From an uncultured Flavobacteriales bacterium (GTDB lineage Bacteria > Bacteroidota > Bacteroidia > Flavobacteriales_G > Salibacteraceae), in NCBI GenBank assembly GCA_913057205.1, contig CAJXNO010000027.1, positions 1-35,711 on the forward strand: a stretch of DNA of 35,711 bases, in the 5' to 3' direction. Position 1 is the stretch's first letter. Every line of letters begins with the position of its first letter. The translations under genes and the position numbers were made by a program. Under the pieces are notes generated by a model. That model did no database searches, was not told the DNA's origin, and saw nothing but the letters and a program-made list of their open reading frames with translations. Shown here piece by piece: positions 8,379 to 15,592 of this stretch.

Positions 8379-8460
8379 CTGACTGGGGTGTTTCCCTTCC
8401 TTAAGGGATTCTGAGATCATACCCATTGAACCTGCCCGGGTAATACCGGGAAGGAAGACG
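8379..8460 (+). promoter_or_regulatory. TPP riboswitch (THI element)
   Basis: All conserved blocks of the thiamine-pyrophosphate aptamer appear in order: GGGGTG (8385-8390), a short variable stem, CTGAGA (8411-8416), ACCC (8421-8424), GAACCTG (8428-8434), GGGTAATACC (8438-8447) and GGAAGGAAG (8449-8457). It lies about 65 bases before the ATG of the TonB-dependent receptor, which should therefore be repressed when TPP is plentiful. Downstream, AAGACCG (8463-8469) can pair with CGGTTTT (8474-8480) around CCTG. Its T-run is inside the stem, so whether the switch acts on transcription or translation is not clear. Confidence 0.92.
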
Positions 8461-8523
8461 GCAAGACCGCCTGCGGTTTTGTGTGTACCGAAATGCTTCG
8501 GTTGGCTCTAAATCATATGAGTC

Positions 8524-10962
8524 ATGCACAAACTATTTTTCCTCGCTGTTTTCTTACTAACCGTTTCATCCTCTATTGGTCAAGAGCGCTATGTGATCAA
8601 AGGACGAGTGATTTCTTCCGATGGCACTCCACTCTCTGGAGCCTCTGTGTACAATCCGCTCAATTATAGTGGAACAGCGGCCGGCCCCGACGGAAGCTAT
8701 ACCCTTAAGGTTCGTCCGGGACAATACGTGATCCGGGCAGAGTACTTAGGCTACCGAGCGGAGACAGATACGATAGAGGTGTCTGGTGATATGGGATATG
8801 ATTTTAGCCTGGAACCCAAAGCGTTCATGTCCAAGGAGGTGGTTGTAGAAGCCACCCGTGCTGGAGTGCTGACACCAATGGCGGTGCAGAACATCAGCAA
8901 GGAAGAACTGGAAGAGCTGAACCTCGCCAAGGATATGCCCATCCTGCTCAATCAAACCGTTTCCGCCGTAACCACCTCAGATGCTGGCGCCGGTGTGGGC
9001 TATACCGGAATCCGCATCCGAGGCAGCGACGCAACTCGAATCAATGTAACCATCAACGGAGTTCCACTGAATGATCCAGAATCCCACGGGGTGTTTTGGG
9101 TGAATATGCCTGATTTCGCATCCTCTACTGAGAACATCCAGATCCAGCGGGGGGTAGGAACATCGAGCAATGGTTCTGCCGCATTCGGGGCTAGCATCAA
9201 CTTGCAAACCTCGGATTTTGACTCAACCTCTTATGTTGAACTGAACAACACCTTCGGGTCTTTCAATACCCGCAGACACAATGCTATTTTCAACTCTGGA
9301 CTCCTCAATGATCACTTTCAGTTTGAGGGTCGACTCTCGTATATTTCTTCTGATGGCTACATCGACCGATCGGCTGCAGACCTGCGTTCCTATTATGTTT
9401 CCGGAGGCTATTACGGCGATCGATTGATGGTCAAGGGACTCACCTTCGCTGGACGTGAAGTGACGCAACAGGCTTGGTATGGAACCCCGCAGTCGCGCGT
9501 AGAGGGCGATGAGGAGGCTATGCTCATCCATGCCATCAACAACGGTTACACCGAAGCGCAAACGGAGAACCTGCTCAACAGCGGCAGAACGTACAATTTC
9601 TACACCTATGATAACGAGATCGACAATTATGGTCAGGATCATTATCAACTGATCACCGGCTATGCGCTCAGCGATAAACTTTATTTGAATGTAACCGGAC
9701 ACTACACCTATGGAAGAGGATACTTCGAGCAGTTTCAAGGACAAGATGATCTTGCTGAGTATGGCCTCAGTTATCCCGTCATCGGCGGTGATACGGTGAC
9801 TACCGGTGATGTGATTGTGCGTAGATGGCTAGACAATCATTTCTATGGTGGAGTTTTTAGTTTGCAATACAAAGGCGGTGCTCATCGCTTGACCTGGGGT
9901 GGAAGTGCGAACGAGTATCGTGGAGACCACTTCGGTGAGGTGATCTGGTCACAATTTGCTCCAGATGCAGCGATCCGCGACCGCTACTATGCGTCTACAT
10001 CCAGAAAGCAAGACGCATCAAGTTACCTGAAGTGGGAGTATGACTGGAAAACACTCACCTTTTTTGCCGATATGCAAGGACGTTACATCGACTATGTAGC
10101 GCAGGGTGTTGACAATGACCAACGTCCCATCGATGTGGACGTTGACTACCTCTTCTTCAACCCCAAAGCAGGCGTGAGTGCAAGACTCGGTTCCCAATAC
10201 CGCGCATACCTTTCGGTGGCACGCGCAAGTAGAGAGCCGGTTCGCAATGATTTCATTGATGCGGCGCCCGGTGTGGTTCCAAAACCTGAATTCCTCACGG
10301 ATTTGGAGTCGGGATTGGAGTTTAAAAGCGAGCGGGTCACTACGTTGATCAATGCCTACTACATGCACTACACAGATCAACTTGTGCTCACCGGCGAAGT
10401 GAACGACGTTGGTGCGCCGGTTCGGACCAATGTTCCCGAAAGCTTCAGAGCAGGTATTGAGGCGAGTTTTCAATGGAAAGTTACCGATCACTTGACCTGG
10501 CAGCCGAATGCCACCTTCAGTCAAAACAAGATCACCCAGTTCACGGAGTTGATTTATGATTATACCGAAGGATTCGATGTGGTAGAGGTGCAACATCAGA
10601 ACACAGACATCGCGTTTTCACCTTCCCTGATCGCTGGTTCTCAGTTGGGTTACCAGTTCGATTTCGGCTTGGAGCTTGCTTGGTTGACCAAGTACGTTGG
10701 ACGGCAATACCTAGACAATACTGGAGATGTAGATCGAAGTATTGATCCCTATCTGGTCAATGATGCTCGCATTACCTATGCGCCGAAGGTGCGGGGCTTG
10801 AAGCGGTTTGAGTTGAATCTCCTGGTGAATAACGTGCTCAATGAAATGTACTCGGCGAATGGTTACACATTCAGCTACATTTTCGGACAACAGATCACGG
10901 AGAACTTCTTTTACCCACAGGCAACACGTAATTTCTTAGCTGGGCTTACGCTTCGTTTCTAA
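8524..10962 (+). CDS. TonB-dependent outer-membrane receptor, probably for thiamine
   Basis: An 812-aa outer-membrane active transporter. It begins with a signal peptide (MHKLFFLAVFLLTVSSSIGQ). Next is a CarboxypepD-like domain (about residues 22-105, YVIKGRVISSDGTPLSGASV and GPDGSYTLKV). The plug domain follows (about 115-225, with GIRIRGSDATRINVTINGVPLND and IQIQRGVGTSSNGSAAFGASINL). A long beta-barrel ends in the aromatic residue of FLAGLTLRF. The TPP riboswitch directly upstream strongly suggests that thiamine or a derivative is the substrate, as proposed earlier for THI-regulated receptors in Bacteroidota. The barrel itself does not reveal the ligand. ATG 8524 is chosen because it gives a clean signal peptide. 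The stop overlaps the stop of the convergent ThiE-like gene. Confidence 0.9.
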   Translation: MHKLFFLAVFLLTVSSSIGQERYVIKGRVISSDGTPLSGASVYNPLNYSGTAAGPDGSYTLKVRPGQYVIRAEYLGYRAETDTIEVSGDMGYDFSLEPKAFMSKEVVVEATRAGVLTPMAVQNISKEELEELNLAKDMPILLNQTVSAVTTSDAGAGVGYTGIRIRGSDATRINVTINGVPLNDPESHGVFWVNMPDFASSTENIQIQRGVGTSSNGSAAFGASINLQTSDFDSTSYVELNNTFGSFNTRRHNAIFNSGLLNDHFQFEGRLSYISSDGYIDRSAADLRSYYVSGGYYGDRLMVKGLTFAGREVTQQAWYGTPQSRVEGDEEAMLIHAINNGYTEAQTENLLNSGRTYNFYTYDNEIDNYGQDHYQLITGYALSDKLYLNVTGHYTYGRGYFEQFQGQDDLAEYGLSYPVIGGDTVTTGDVIVRRWLDNHFYGGVFSLQYKGGAHRLTWGGSANEYRGDHFGEVIWSQFAPDAAIRDRYYASTSRKQDASSYLKWEYDWKTLTFFADMQGRYIDYVAQGVDNDQRPIDVDVDYLFFNPKAGVSARLGSQYRAYLSVARASREPVRNDFIDAAPGVVPKPEFLTDLESGLEFKSERVTTLINAYYMHYTDQLVLTGEVNDVGAPVRTNVPESFRAGIEASFQWKVTDHLTWQPNATFSQNKITQFTELIYDYTEGFDVVEVQHQNTDIAFSPSLIAGSQLGYQFDFGLELAWLTKYVGRQYLDNTGDVDRSIDPYLVNDARITYAPKVRGLKRFELNLLVNNVLNEMYSANGYTFSYIFGQQITENFFYPQATRNFLAGLTLRF

Positions 10963-11573
10963 GCGGCGTGGATAAGCGAGCTCAGTTGCTTGCTCTGCTG
11001 GTCGAAGTTCTTCCAAACCGCTGAAGAGAGTCCTGCCCCTTTGAATCCAGCAGCCTCCACAGTGGGTAGTTTTTCCGTAGACACCCCGCCAAGAGCATAC
11101 ACAGGACAGGTAGATTTTGAGACGATGGAGCGAAGCATGTTAATGCCCGCTTCTTCGTCTTTGTGATAGTATGCGTGACTGTTGAATACCGAACTGAGAA
11201 ACACGTAATCAAATGATTGTCGATTATCCCTCAAGCTTTCTAAACTGTTAAACGTCGTCGTGAAGATCATACCGGGATGACGTAGCTTCAGTAACATGCG
11301 CTTCAACCGATTCTTCCACTTGGGAGAGCGGTGCCTACGGTGCAAATGCACTCCTTTGAGCTTATACTTGATGGCCAGCTTATAATGACCGTGCAGTACA
11401 ATGAATTTATGATAGCGGGGATCTATATCCTTAAGTAGGGCTTCCACTTTACTCTGGCTCCACTTGGGTTTTCGGATGTGCAAACATTCCAAACCCAGCG
11501 AAAACAGGTCGTGGATCTGTCCTACTTCAGCGGGATGTTCTTTCGGGGAGGTAATGACAATGATATCGACCAC
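10959..11573 (-). CDS. Divergent ThiE/TenI-family protein
   Basis: A 204-aa TIM-barrel-like protein with the general pattern of thiamine phosphate synthase. IIVITSPKEHP forms the first strand, CLHIRKP sits where ThiE has QLREK, and KGVHLHRRHRS where it has DGVHLGQED. SFDYVFLSSVFNS stands for ADYigfGPvFpT, and VYALGGVSTEKLPTVEAAGF for the phosphate-binding GGI...aGa segment. The Asn-Asp pair and the Thr-x-Thr-Lys motif of active ThiE are not recognisable, so it may act like TenI or on another substrate. The start is GTG 11573; the nearby ATG is out of frame. It converges on the riboswitch-controlled receptor with a four-base overlap, supporting a link to thiamine. Confidence 0.7.
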   Translation of the reverse strand: MVDIIVITSPKEHPAEVGQIHDLFSLGLECLHIRKPKWSQSKVEALLKDIDPRYHKFIVLHGHYKLAIKYKLKGVHLHRRHRSPKWKNRLKRMLLKLRHPGMIFTTTFNSLESLRDNRQSFDYVFLSSVFNSHAYYHKDEEAGINMLRSIVSKSTCPVYALGGVSTEKLPTVEAAGFKGAGLSSAVWKNFDQQSKQLSSLIHAA

Positions 11574-11593
11574 GGGTTCATTTTAGGGTAACA

Positions 11594-11625
11594 CAGAATT
11601 AGGTAAAATTTGTGCTATTCTCAAA
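11594..11625 (-). promoter_or_regulatory. Putative promoter of the ThiE/TenI-like gene
   Basis: On the minus strand TTTG (11622-11625) is followed after 20 bases by TAATTCTG (11594-11601), one mismatch from the -7 consensus TAnnTTTG. Spacing fits Bacteroidota sigma-A promoters and the leader would be about 15-20 bases. Confidence 0.45.
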
Positions 11626-11667
11626 TTCCCTTAACAACGATGATGGTTTAGAATTGTTGATAAGTGC

Positions 11668-12396
11668 CTAGCGACCAGAACGGATACGCTCAGACAAACC
11701 TCGGAAAAGCGGGTGATGCTGATCTTCTAATGCATTACCTATCACCACGAGGTTCGCTCCGGCATTCCACATCCCTTCGATGGCTTCTAAAGACCGCAGA
11801 CCGCCTCCAACGATCAACGGAATATCTGTTGCCTCTGCCACGCTCTTAACCATTTCGGTGGGTACAGCTTTCTTCGCACCACTGCCTGCATCCATGTAAA
11901 TACAGTGCATTCCAACCAGCTCCCCTGCTTGAGCTGTGCAAACAGCGATGTCTACTTTGTCACTCGGTATGGGTTGGGTATGACTCATGTAGCTCACCGA
12001 TGTTGATTGTCCTCCGTCTATGAGCATGTAGCCTGTTGAAATCTTTTTCGCTGCCATTCGCTTCAATCGGGGAGCTGCAAGCACATGTTGTCCGATCAAT
12101 AGATCAGGATTGCGACCAGAGATTAACGATAGGAGTAGAACAGCATCAACATGTTCAGTAAGCTGGGTAAAATGCCCAGGAAATAGTACCAAGGGGACCT
12201 TCGTATTGCTACGAATCAGTTTAGCGCTTTCTTCAATGTTTGCCTTATAAACAAGGGAGCCGCCGATTAGGAGAACATCCGGTTGCAAGGAGTCTACATG
12301 TGCGCACAGGTCTAACAAGGAGTTGGCGTCGTGCTTGTCTGGGTCCACAAGAATGGCAAGCTTTCGATCGGTCTTGTATAGGTCAAATGATGGCAT
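11668..12396 (-). CDS. Geranylgeranylglyceryl/heptaprenylglyceryl phosphate synthase family
   Basis: A 242-aa (beta/alpha)8 enzyme that joins a polyprenyl diphosphate to sn-glycerol-1-phosphate through an ether bond, the first step of archaeal-type lipid synthesis. Motifs include AILVDPDKHD near the N-terminus, VLLIGGSLVYK, VPLVLFPGHFTQL, STGYMLIDGG, CIYMDAGSGAKKAV and the phosphate-binding IPLIVGGGLRSLEAIEG with LVVIGNALE. Homologues are known in Bacteroidota as well as the PcrB proteins of Firmicutes. The open frame extends to 12600 but overlaps the upstream gene; ATG 12396, five bases after the stop of the phosphopantetheinyl transferase gene, begins exactly at the conserved region. The product length of the prenyl chain cannot be read from sequence. 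Confidence 0.9.
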   Translation of the reverse strand: MPSFDLYKTDRKLAILVDPDKHDANSLLDLCAHVDSLQPDVLLIGGSLVYKANIEESAKLIRSNTKVPLVLFPGHFTQLTEHVDAVLLLSLISGRNPDLLIGQHVLAAPRLKRMAAKKISTGYMLIDGGQSTSVSYMSHTQPIPSDKVDIAVCTAQAGELVGMHCIYMDAGSGAKKAVPTEMVKSVAEATDIPLIVGGGLRSLEAIEGMWNAGANLVVIGNALEDQHHPLFRGLSERIRSGR

Positions 12397-12401
12397 GGTG
12401 C

Positions 12402-13043
12402 TCAATCGATGGATCGCACAACTGTATAGGATACGATCAATGGGGCAAAGATGCGAGAAACAACGGAATAATGCTGCTGATGCTGAGGGTGACTCACCTC
12501 GCAATGCTGGTGCCATTTGCCGTTGTTTAGGCCTACCTCCTTGAGGATCAAGTGTTCTTTGAAGAGCACTTGGTTTACTGGGATCACCTTGAAAAGACAC
12601 TCTTTGATACTCCAGAGCTGCAAGAGTGCTTCATCTGCTCCTGCCGCTGTGAGTAAAGCTGTTTCTCCCGGTCGTGCAAACCGACGCTCGATGGCAGATA
12701 TGTTGCGTCCCAACAATTCAATATCAATAGCCACCTCTTCGTTTTCGTGCAAGTAAACGGCCATGTAGTCGTCGGTATGGCTGATGGATAAACGCTCGCC
12801 TCTGCCTCGGAGCGATGGTGCACCTTCCTGATCACGAATGATCTGGGAAGGAGTGCTGAGTAAATACGTAACCACTTGGTCAGCACACGTCAATTGATGG
12901 GTGCGTTCTAATGAATGTCCAGTTCTGTAAGTATTGATGGTCTCTGCTGGCAATTGCTCTACTACCTTGCTTATACGAACGATCATCACACGTCCGCCGA
13001 TCTCTGGAGTGAACTGTTGTAGGATTGCCTTGTTGATGTCCAT
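12402..13043 (-). CDS. 4'-phosphopantetheinyl transferase superfamily protein
   Basis: A 213-aa Sfp-like transferase that moves the phosphopantetheine arm of CoA to a serine of an acyl or peptidyl carrier protein. The metal-binding pair is in VAIDIELLGRNISAIERRFA and the catalytic helix in LLQLWSIKECLFKVI (the WSxKE...K motif); the preceding LSISHTDDYMAVYL is the conserved 'SISHs...a' strand. It is longer than AcpS-type enzymes (~120 aa) and closer to the Sfp half-repeat layout. It is divergent from ahcY over 44 bases and forms a tight pair with the prenylglyceryl phosphate synthase gene downstream. The carrier protein is unknown. Confidence 0.88.
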   Translation of the reverse strand: MDINKAILQQFTPEIGGRVMIVRISKVVEQLPAETINTYRTGHSLERTHQLTCADQVVTYLLSTPSQIIRDQEGAPSLRGRGERLSISHTDDYMAVYLHENEEVAIDIELLGRNISAIERRFARPGETALLTAAGADEALLQLWSIKECLFKVIPVNQVLFKEHLILKEVGLNNGKWHQHCEVSHPQHQQHYSVVSRIFAPLIVSYTVVRSID

Positions 13044-13054
13044 AATGAATACGC

Positions 13055-13072
13055 CAAAGGTTGCTACCTTTG
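13055..13072 (+). promoter_or_regulatory. ahcY -7 element within a perfect inverted repeat
   Basis: CAAAGGT (13055-13061) and ACCTTTG (13066-13072) form a perfect 7-bp inverted repeat around TGCT. The right arm together with the preceding T reads TACCTTTG (13065-13072), a match to the TAnnTTTG -7 box, 15 bases before the ahcY ATG. The repeat lies in the 44-base divergent gap with the phosphopantetheinyl transferase gene and could be an operator. Confidence 0.45.
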
Positions 13073-13087
13073 CACAAATTTTAAAGC

Positions 13088-14398
13088 ATGAGCGAAGTTA
13101 AAGACCGCCTTTCTTACAAGGTCAAAGATATTTCCCTCGCGGAATGGGGACGAAAAGAGATTCAACTGGCAGAAGCTGAAATGCCAGGTTTGATGTCCCT
13201 CCGTGAGGAGTACAGTGCATCAAAGCCCCTGAAAGGAGCGCGCATCGCAGGATGTTTGCACATGACTATCCAAACCGCTGTATTGATCGAAACATTGGTT
13301 GAACTTGGTGCCGACGTAACTTGGTCAAGTTGCAACATCTTCTCTACGCAAGACCACGCTGCCGCTGCTATCGCGAAAGCGGGCATTCCAGTGTTTGCAT
13401 GGAAGGGCATGACAGAAGAAGAATTTGATTGGTGCATCGAGCAAACCTTGTTTGCGTTTGAGGGCGGACAACCCTTGAACATGATCTTGGATGATGGTGG
13501 AGACCTTACCAATATGGTGTTCGATAAGTATCCGGAGTTGACCAAAGACATCCGAGGCTTGTCTGAAGAGACGACCACAGGTGTGCACCGTCTGTACGAG
13601 CGCATGAAAAATGGCACCCTTGTGATGCCAGCGATCAACGTGAACGACTCGGTTACCAAGTCGAAGTTCGATAACAAGTACGGCTGTAAGGAGTCGTTGG
13701 TAGATGCGATCCGTCGTGCTACCGATGTGATGATGGCGGGTAAAGTAGCTGTTGTTGCAGGTTACGGTGACGTTGGAAAAGGTTCAGCAGCATCGCTTCG
13801 TGGAGCAGGTGCGCGTGTGATCGTGAGTGAGATCGATCCGATCTGTGCGCTTCAAGCAGCGATGGATGGTTTCGAAGTGAAGAAGATGGTAGACGCGGTG
13901 AAGGAAGCAGATATCGTTGTAACCGCAACAGGAAACAAAGACATCGTGCAAAGCGTGCATTTCGAAAGCATGAAAGACAAGGCGATCGTTTGTAACATCG
14001 GACACTTTGACAATGAGATTGATGTGGCTTGGTTGAATAAGAATGCTGAGCGTGATGAGATCAAGCCTCAAGTAGATCTTTACACCTTGAAAAGCGGAAA
14101 CCAGATCATCTTACTCGCTGAAGGCCGATTGGTGAATTTGGGATGTGCAACAGGACACCCATCTTTCGTGATGTCGAATTCCTTCACCAACCAGACCTTG
14201 GCTCAGATCGAGTTGTGGAAGAACCACGGCGATTACAAGAATGAAGTTTACGTGCTTCCAAAGCACCTCGATGAGAAGGTTGCGATGCTCCACCTGATGA
14301 AGATCGGTGTTGAGTTGGATGAATTGACCCAAGATCAAGCCGATTACATCGGCGTTCCAAAGGAAGGTCCATTCAAGCCAGAGCACTACCGTTACTAA
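13088..14398 (+). CDS. ahcY: Adenosylhomocysteinase
   Basis: Hydrolyses S-adenosylhomocysteine to adenosine and homocysteine, removing the product inhibitor of methyltransferases. The 436-aa protein has [20 protein letters not shown] and [18 protein letters not shown] in the substrate-binding domain, and the [19 protein letters not shown] block with the conserved lysine that contacts substrate. The NAD-binding turn is [20 protein letters not shown], and the family-specific C-terminus ends [11 protein letters not shown]. Length matches the bacterial form lacking large inserts. The frame is intact. It is the partner step of metK in the SAM cycle. A -7 box inside an inverted repeat precedes it and a strong terminator follows. 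Confidence 0.98.
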   Translation: MSEVKDRLSYKVKDISLAEWGRKEIQLAEAEMPGLMSLREEYSASKPLKGARIAGCLHMTIQTAVLIETLVELGADVTWSSCNIFSTQDHAAAAIAKAGIPVFAWKGMTEEEFDWCIEQTLFAFEGGQPLNMILDDGGDLTNMVFDKYPELTKDIRGLSEETTTGVHRLYERMKNGTLVMPAINVNDSVTKSKFDNKYGCKESLVDAIRRATDVMMAGKVAVVAGYGDVGKGSAASLRGAGARVIVSEIDPICALQAAMDGFEVKKMVDAVKEADIVVTATGNKDIVQSVHFESMKDKAIVCNIGHFDNEIDVAWLNKNAERDEIKPQVDLYTLKSGNQIILLAEGRLVNLGCATGHPSFVMSNSFTNQTLAQIELWKNHGDYKNEVYVLPKHLDEKVAMLHLMKIGVELDELTQDQADYIGVPKEGPFKPEHYRY

Positions 14399-14423
14399 AA
14401 CAAGGACGGAATATCAGTAAATC

Positions 14424-14448
14424 AAAGGGAGCTTCGGCTCCCTTTTTT
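14424..14448 (+). terminator. Intrinsic terminator after ahcY
   Basis: AAAGGGAGC (14424-14432) pairs perfectly with GCTCCCTTT (14437-14445) around a TTCG tetraloop and is followed by more T residues. The T-run overlaps the stop codon of the convergent lipoprotein gene. Confidence 0.92.
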
Positions 14449-14869
14449 AGTTGGTGATGATCAGGTTACTGCCGTCGAAACTCGTCTGGTATTCACGCAA
14501 AGGCAAAGAGGCTGGTCCGCGTAAGACTTGTCCATCCAACAACAGCCACTGAGACCCAGAGCACGTATCTGTGCAGTACGTAGAACCAGTGTCTACAAAG
14601 ACCTTGCACTTCTCGCGAACATTATAAGGAGCTTGCCGATCATAGGCCTTCACTTCGTCATTGTTTACCCGGTAAGCGATGATACCGTTGTATCCCTCAT
14701 CCAGGTAAACCCAGCCATTGATGAAGTTTAAGTTATTGTATTGAGGAAGATTGGTGCTGAGTTCCACATCAACTCGTACATTCGGAACAAGGTGTTCGCT
14801 TGGTGTTCGTTGACAGTTACTCAATGAAAGCGCCCCTGCACTCATTATCAGTATGAAAAAACGTTTCAC
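14447..14869 (-). CDS. Lipoprotein with degenerate Rieske-like fold
   Basis: The open frame begins at TTG 14896, but I choose GTG 14869 because it yields a textbook lipoprotein signal (KRFFILIMSAGALSLSNC, lipobox LSNC) and has AAGGAA just upstream. The mature part resembles a Rieske domain: INGWVYLDEGYNGIIAYRV, then EVKAYDRQAPYN, then a cysteine region, then LLLDGQVLRGPASLPLREY and DGSNLIIT. That matches the usual 'dG....GPA..PL..Y....dg..l.I' ending. However the C-x-H...C-x-x-H ligands are missing: cysteines occur at REKC and CTDTC but there is no histidine partner. It therefore probably does not hold a 2Fe-2S cluster. Function unknown; location likely the periplasmic face of a membrane. Divergent from the next gene. 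Confidence 0.65.
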   Translation of the reverse strand: MKRFFILIMSAGALSLSNCQRTPSEHLVPNVRVDVELSTNLPQYNNLNFINGWVYLDEGYNGIIAYRVNNDEVKAYDRQAPYNVREKCKVFVDTGSTYCTDTCSGSQWLLLDGQVLRGPASLPLREYQTSFDGSNLIITN

Positions 14870-14889
14870 TTCCTTATTATAGATTTTGA

Positions 14890-15180
14890 ATGACAAACCT
14901 AGCGATTAGATGTGCAATTGCTTTATGGATCATGTTCGCCATGATACCGGATCAAGCAGGAGCGCAATCGAGAAAGAGATTAAAGGAACTGGAGAAGACA
15001 GAGGAGCGTCAGCAAGAAGAAGCGCAGGCTGCAGAAGAAGAGGGAAGGAAGAGGCACATGGACATCCAGAGCAAACAAACGAGAAAGGAAATGAAGCGCT
15101 ATCGAAAGCAGAGCAAGCGCTACAACAAAAACAAACGCGAACCCTTCTACAAACGATGGTTCCGAAGAAAAAGAAGATAA
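14890..15180 (+). CDS. Small basic exported protein, function unknown
   Basis: A 96-aa protein with an N-terminal signal peptide (MTNLAIRCAIALWIMFAMIP, cleavage likely after QAGA). The rest is almost entirely charged: an Arg/Lys/Glu-rich helix-forming stretch (RLKELEKTEERQQEEAQAAE) and a very basic tail (KREPFYKRWFRRKRR). I do not recognise a named family. The basic tail could contact phospholipid, LPS or nucleic acid. It is first in a tight operon: the next ATG starts one base after its stop. Confidence 0.6.
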   Translation: MTNLAIRCAIALWIMFAMIPDQAGAQSRKRLKELEKTEERQQEEAQAAEEEGRKRHMDIQSKQTRKEMKRYRKQSKRYNKNKREPFYKRWFRRKRR

Positions 15181-15181
15181 G

Positions 15182-15592
15182 ATGGATGATATTGAAAACC
15201 TGATTTACATCCTGTTTGTACTGATCAGTTTGATCAGCGGAGTATGGAAGAACGCTTCCAAACAAAAGGAAGAAAAGAAGCGGCGCGCAGCCATGGAACA
15301 AACAGTGGCCGAAGACGAGGCGGAGGAAGTATCAACTTGGCGACCTGAACCTATTCCGGTAGTACCAACCGAGAAGGATGAAGCGGCGGCAGAGCGATTG
15401 GAGCAAATGAAGCGAGCAGCGGAAGAGGCCCGATCAAACCGACGCTTGAGAAAACGCAACCTCTTAGCAGATGATGTACTCCCTGTGGAAGAGGAAGCGC
15501 CTAAGCTGGCTTCATTGCACAGCTATAAGAGCGACTTTGATGCGAAGAAGGCAGTCATCTATAGTGAAATCCTTAACCCACCATACCTATGA
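15182..15592 (+). CDS. Single-TM membrane protein, function unknown
   Basis: A 136-aa protein with one N-terminal membrane segment (about residues 6-22, LIYILFVLISLISGVWK) followed by a long Lys/Glu/Arg-rich, probably helical cytoplasmic region. It ends in a conserved-looking tail (KKAVIYSEILNPPYL), and the -SEILNPPYL ending is typical of uncharacterised Bacteroidota membrane proteins of this size. The stop codon overlaps the ATG of the LytTR regulator (ATGA), implying translational coupling. Confidence 0.65.
   Translation: MDDIENLIYILFVLISLISGVWKNASKQKEEKKRRAAMEQTVAEDEAEEVSTWRPEPIPVVPTEKDEAAAERLEQMKRAAEEARSNRRLRKRNLLADDVLPVEEEAPKLASLHSYKSDFDAKKAVIYSEILNPPYL

Noticed and set aside
8463-8485. 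Clear intrinsic terminator as the riboswitch expression platform
   Set aside because: The 7-bp hairpin has its T residues inside the stem and is followed by GTGTG, so termination is not convincing; the mode of control is left open.
9223-9744. 173-aa open frame on the minus strand inside the thiamine receptor gene
   Set aside because: Antisense frame created by codon bias of the barrel-coding sequence; no start signals or domain features.
11668-12600. 310-aa version of the prenylglyceryl phosphate synthase
   Set aside because: The first 68 codons overlap the upstream gene and show no family similarity; ATG 12396 starts at the conserved core.
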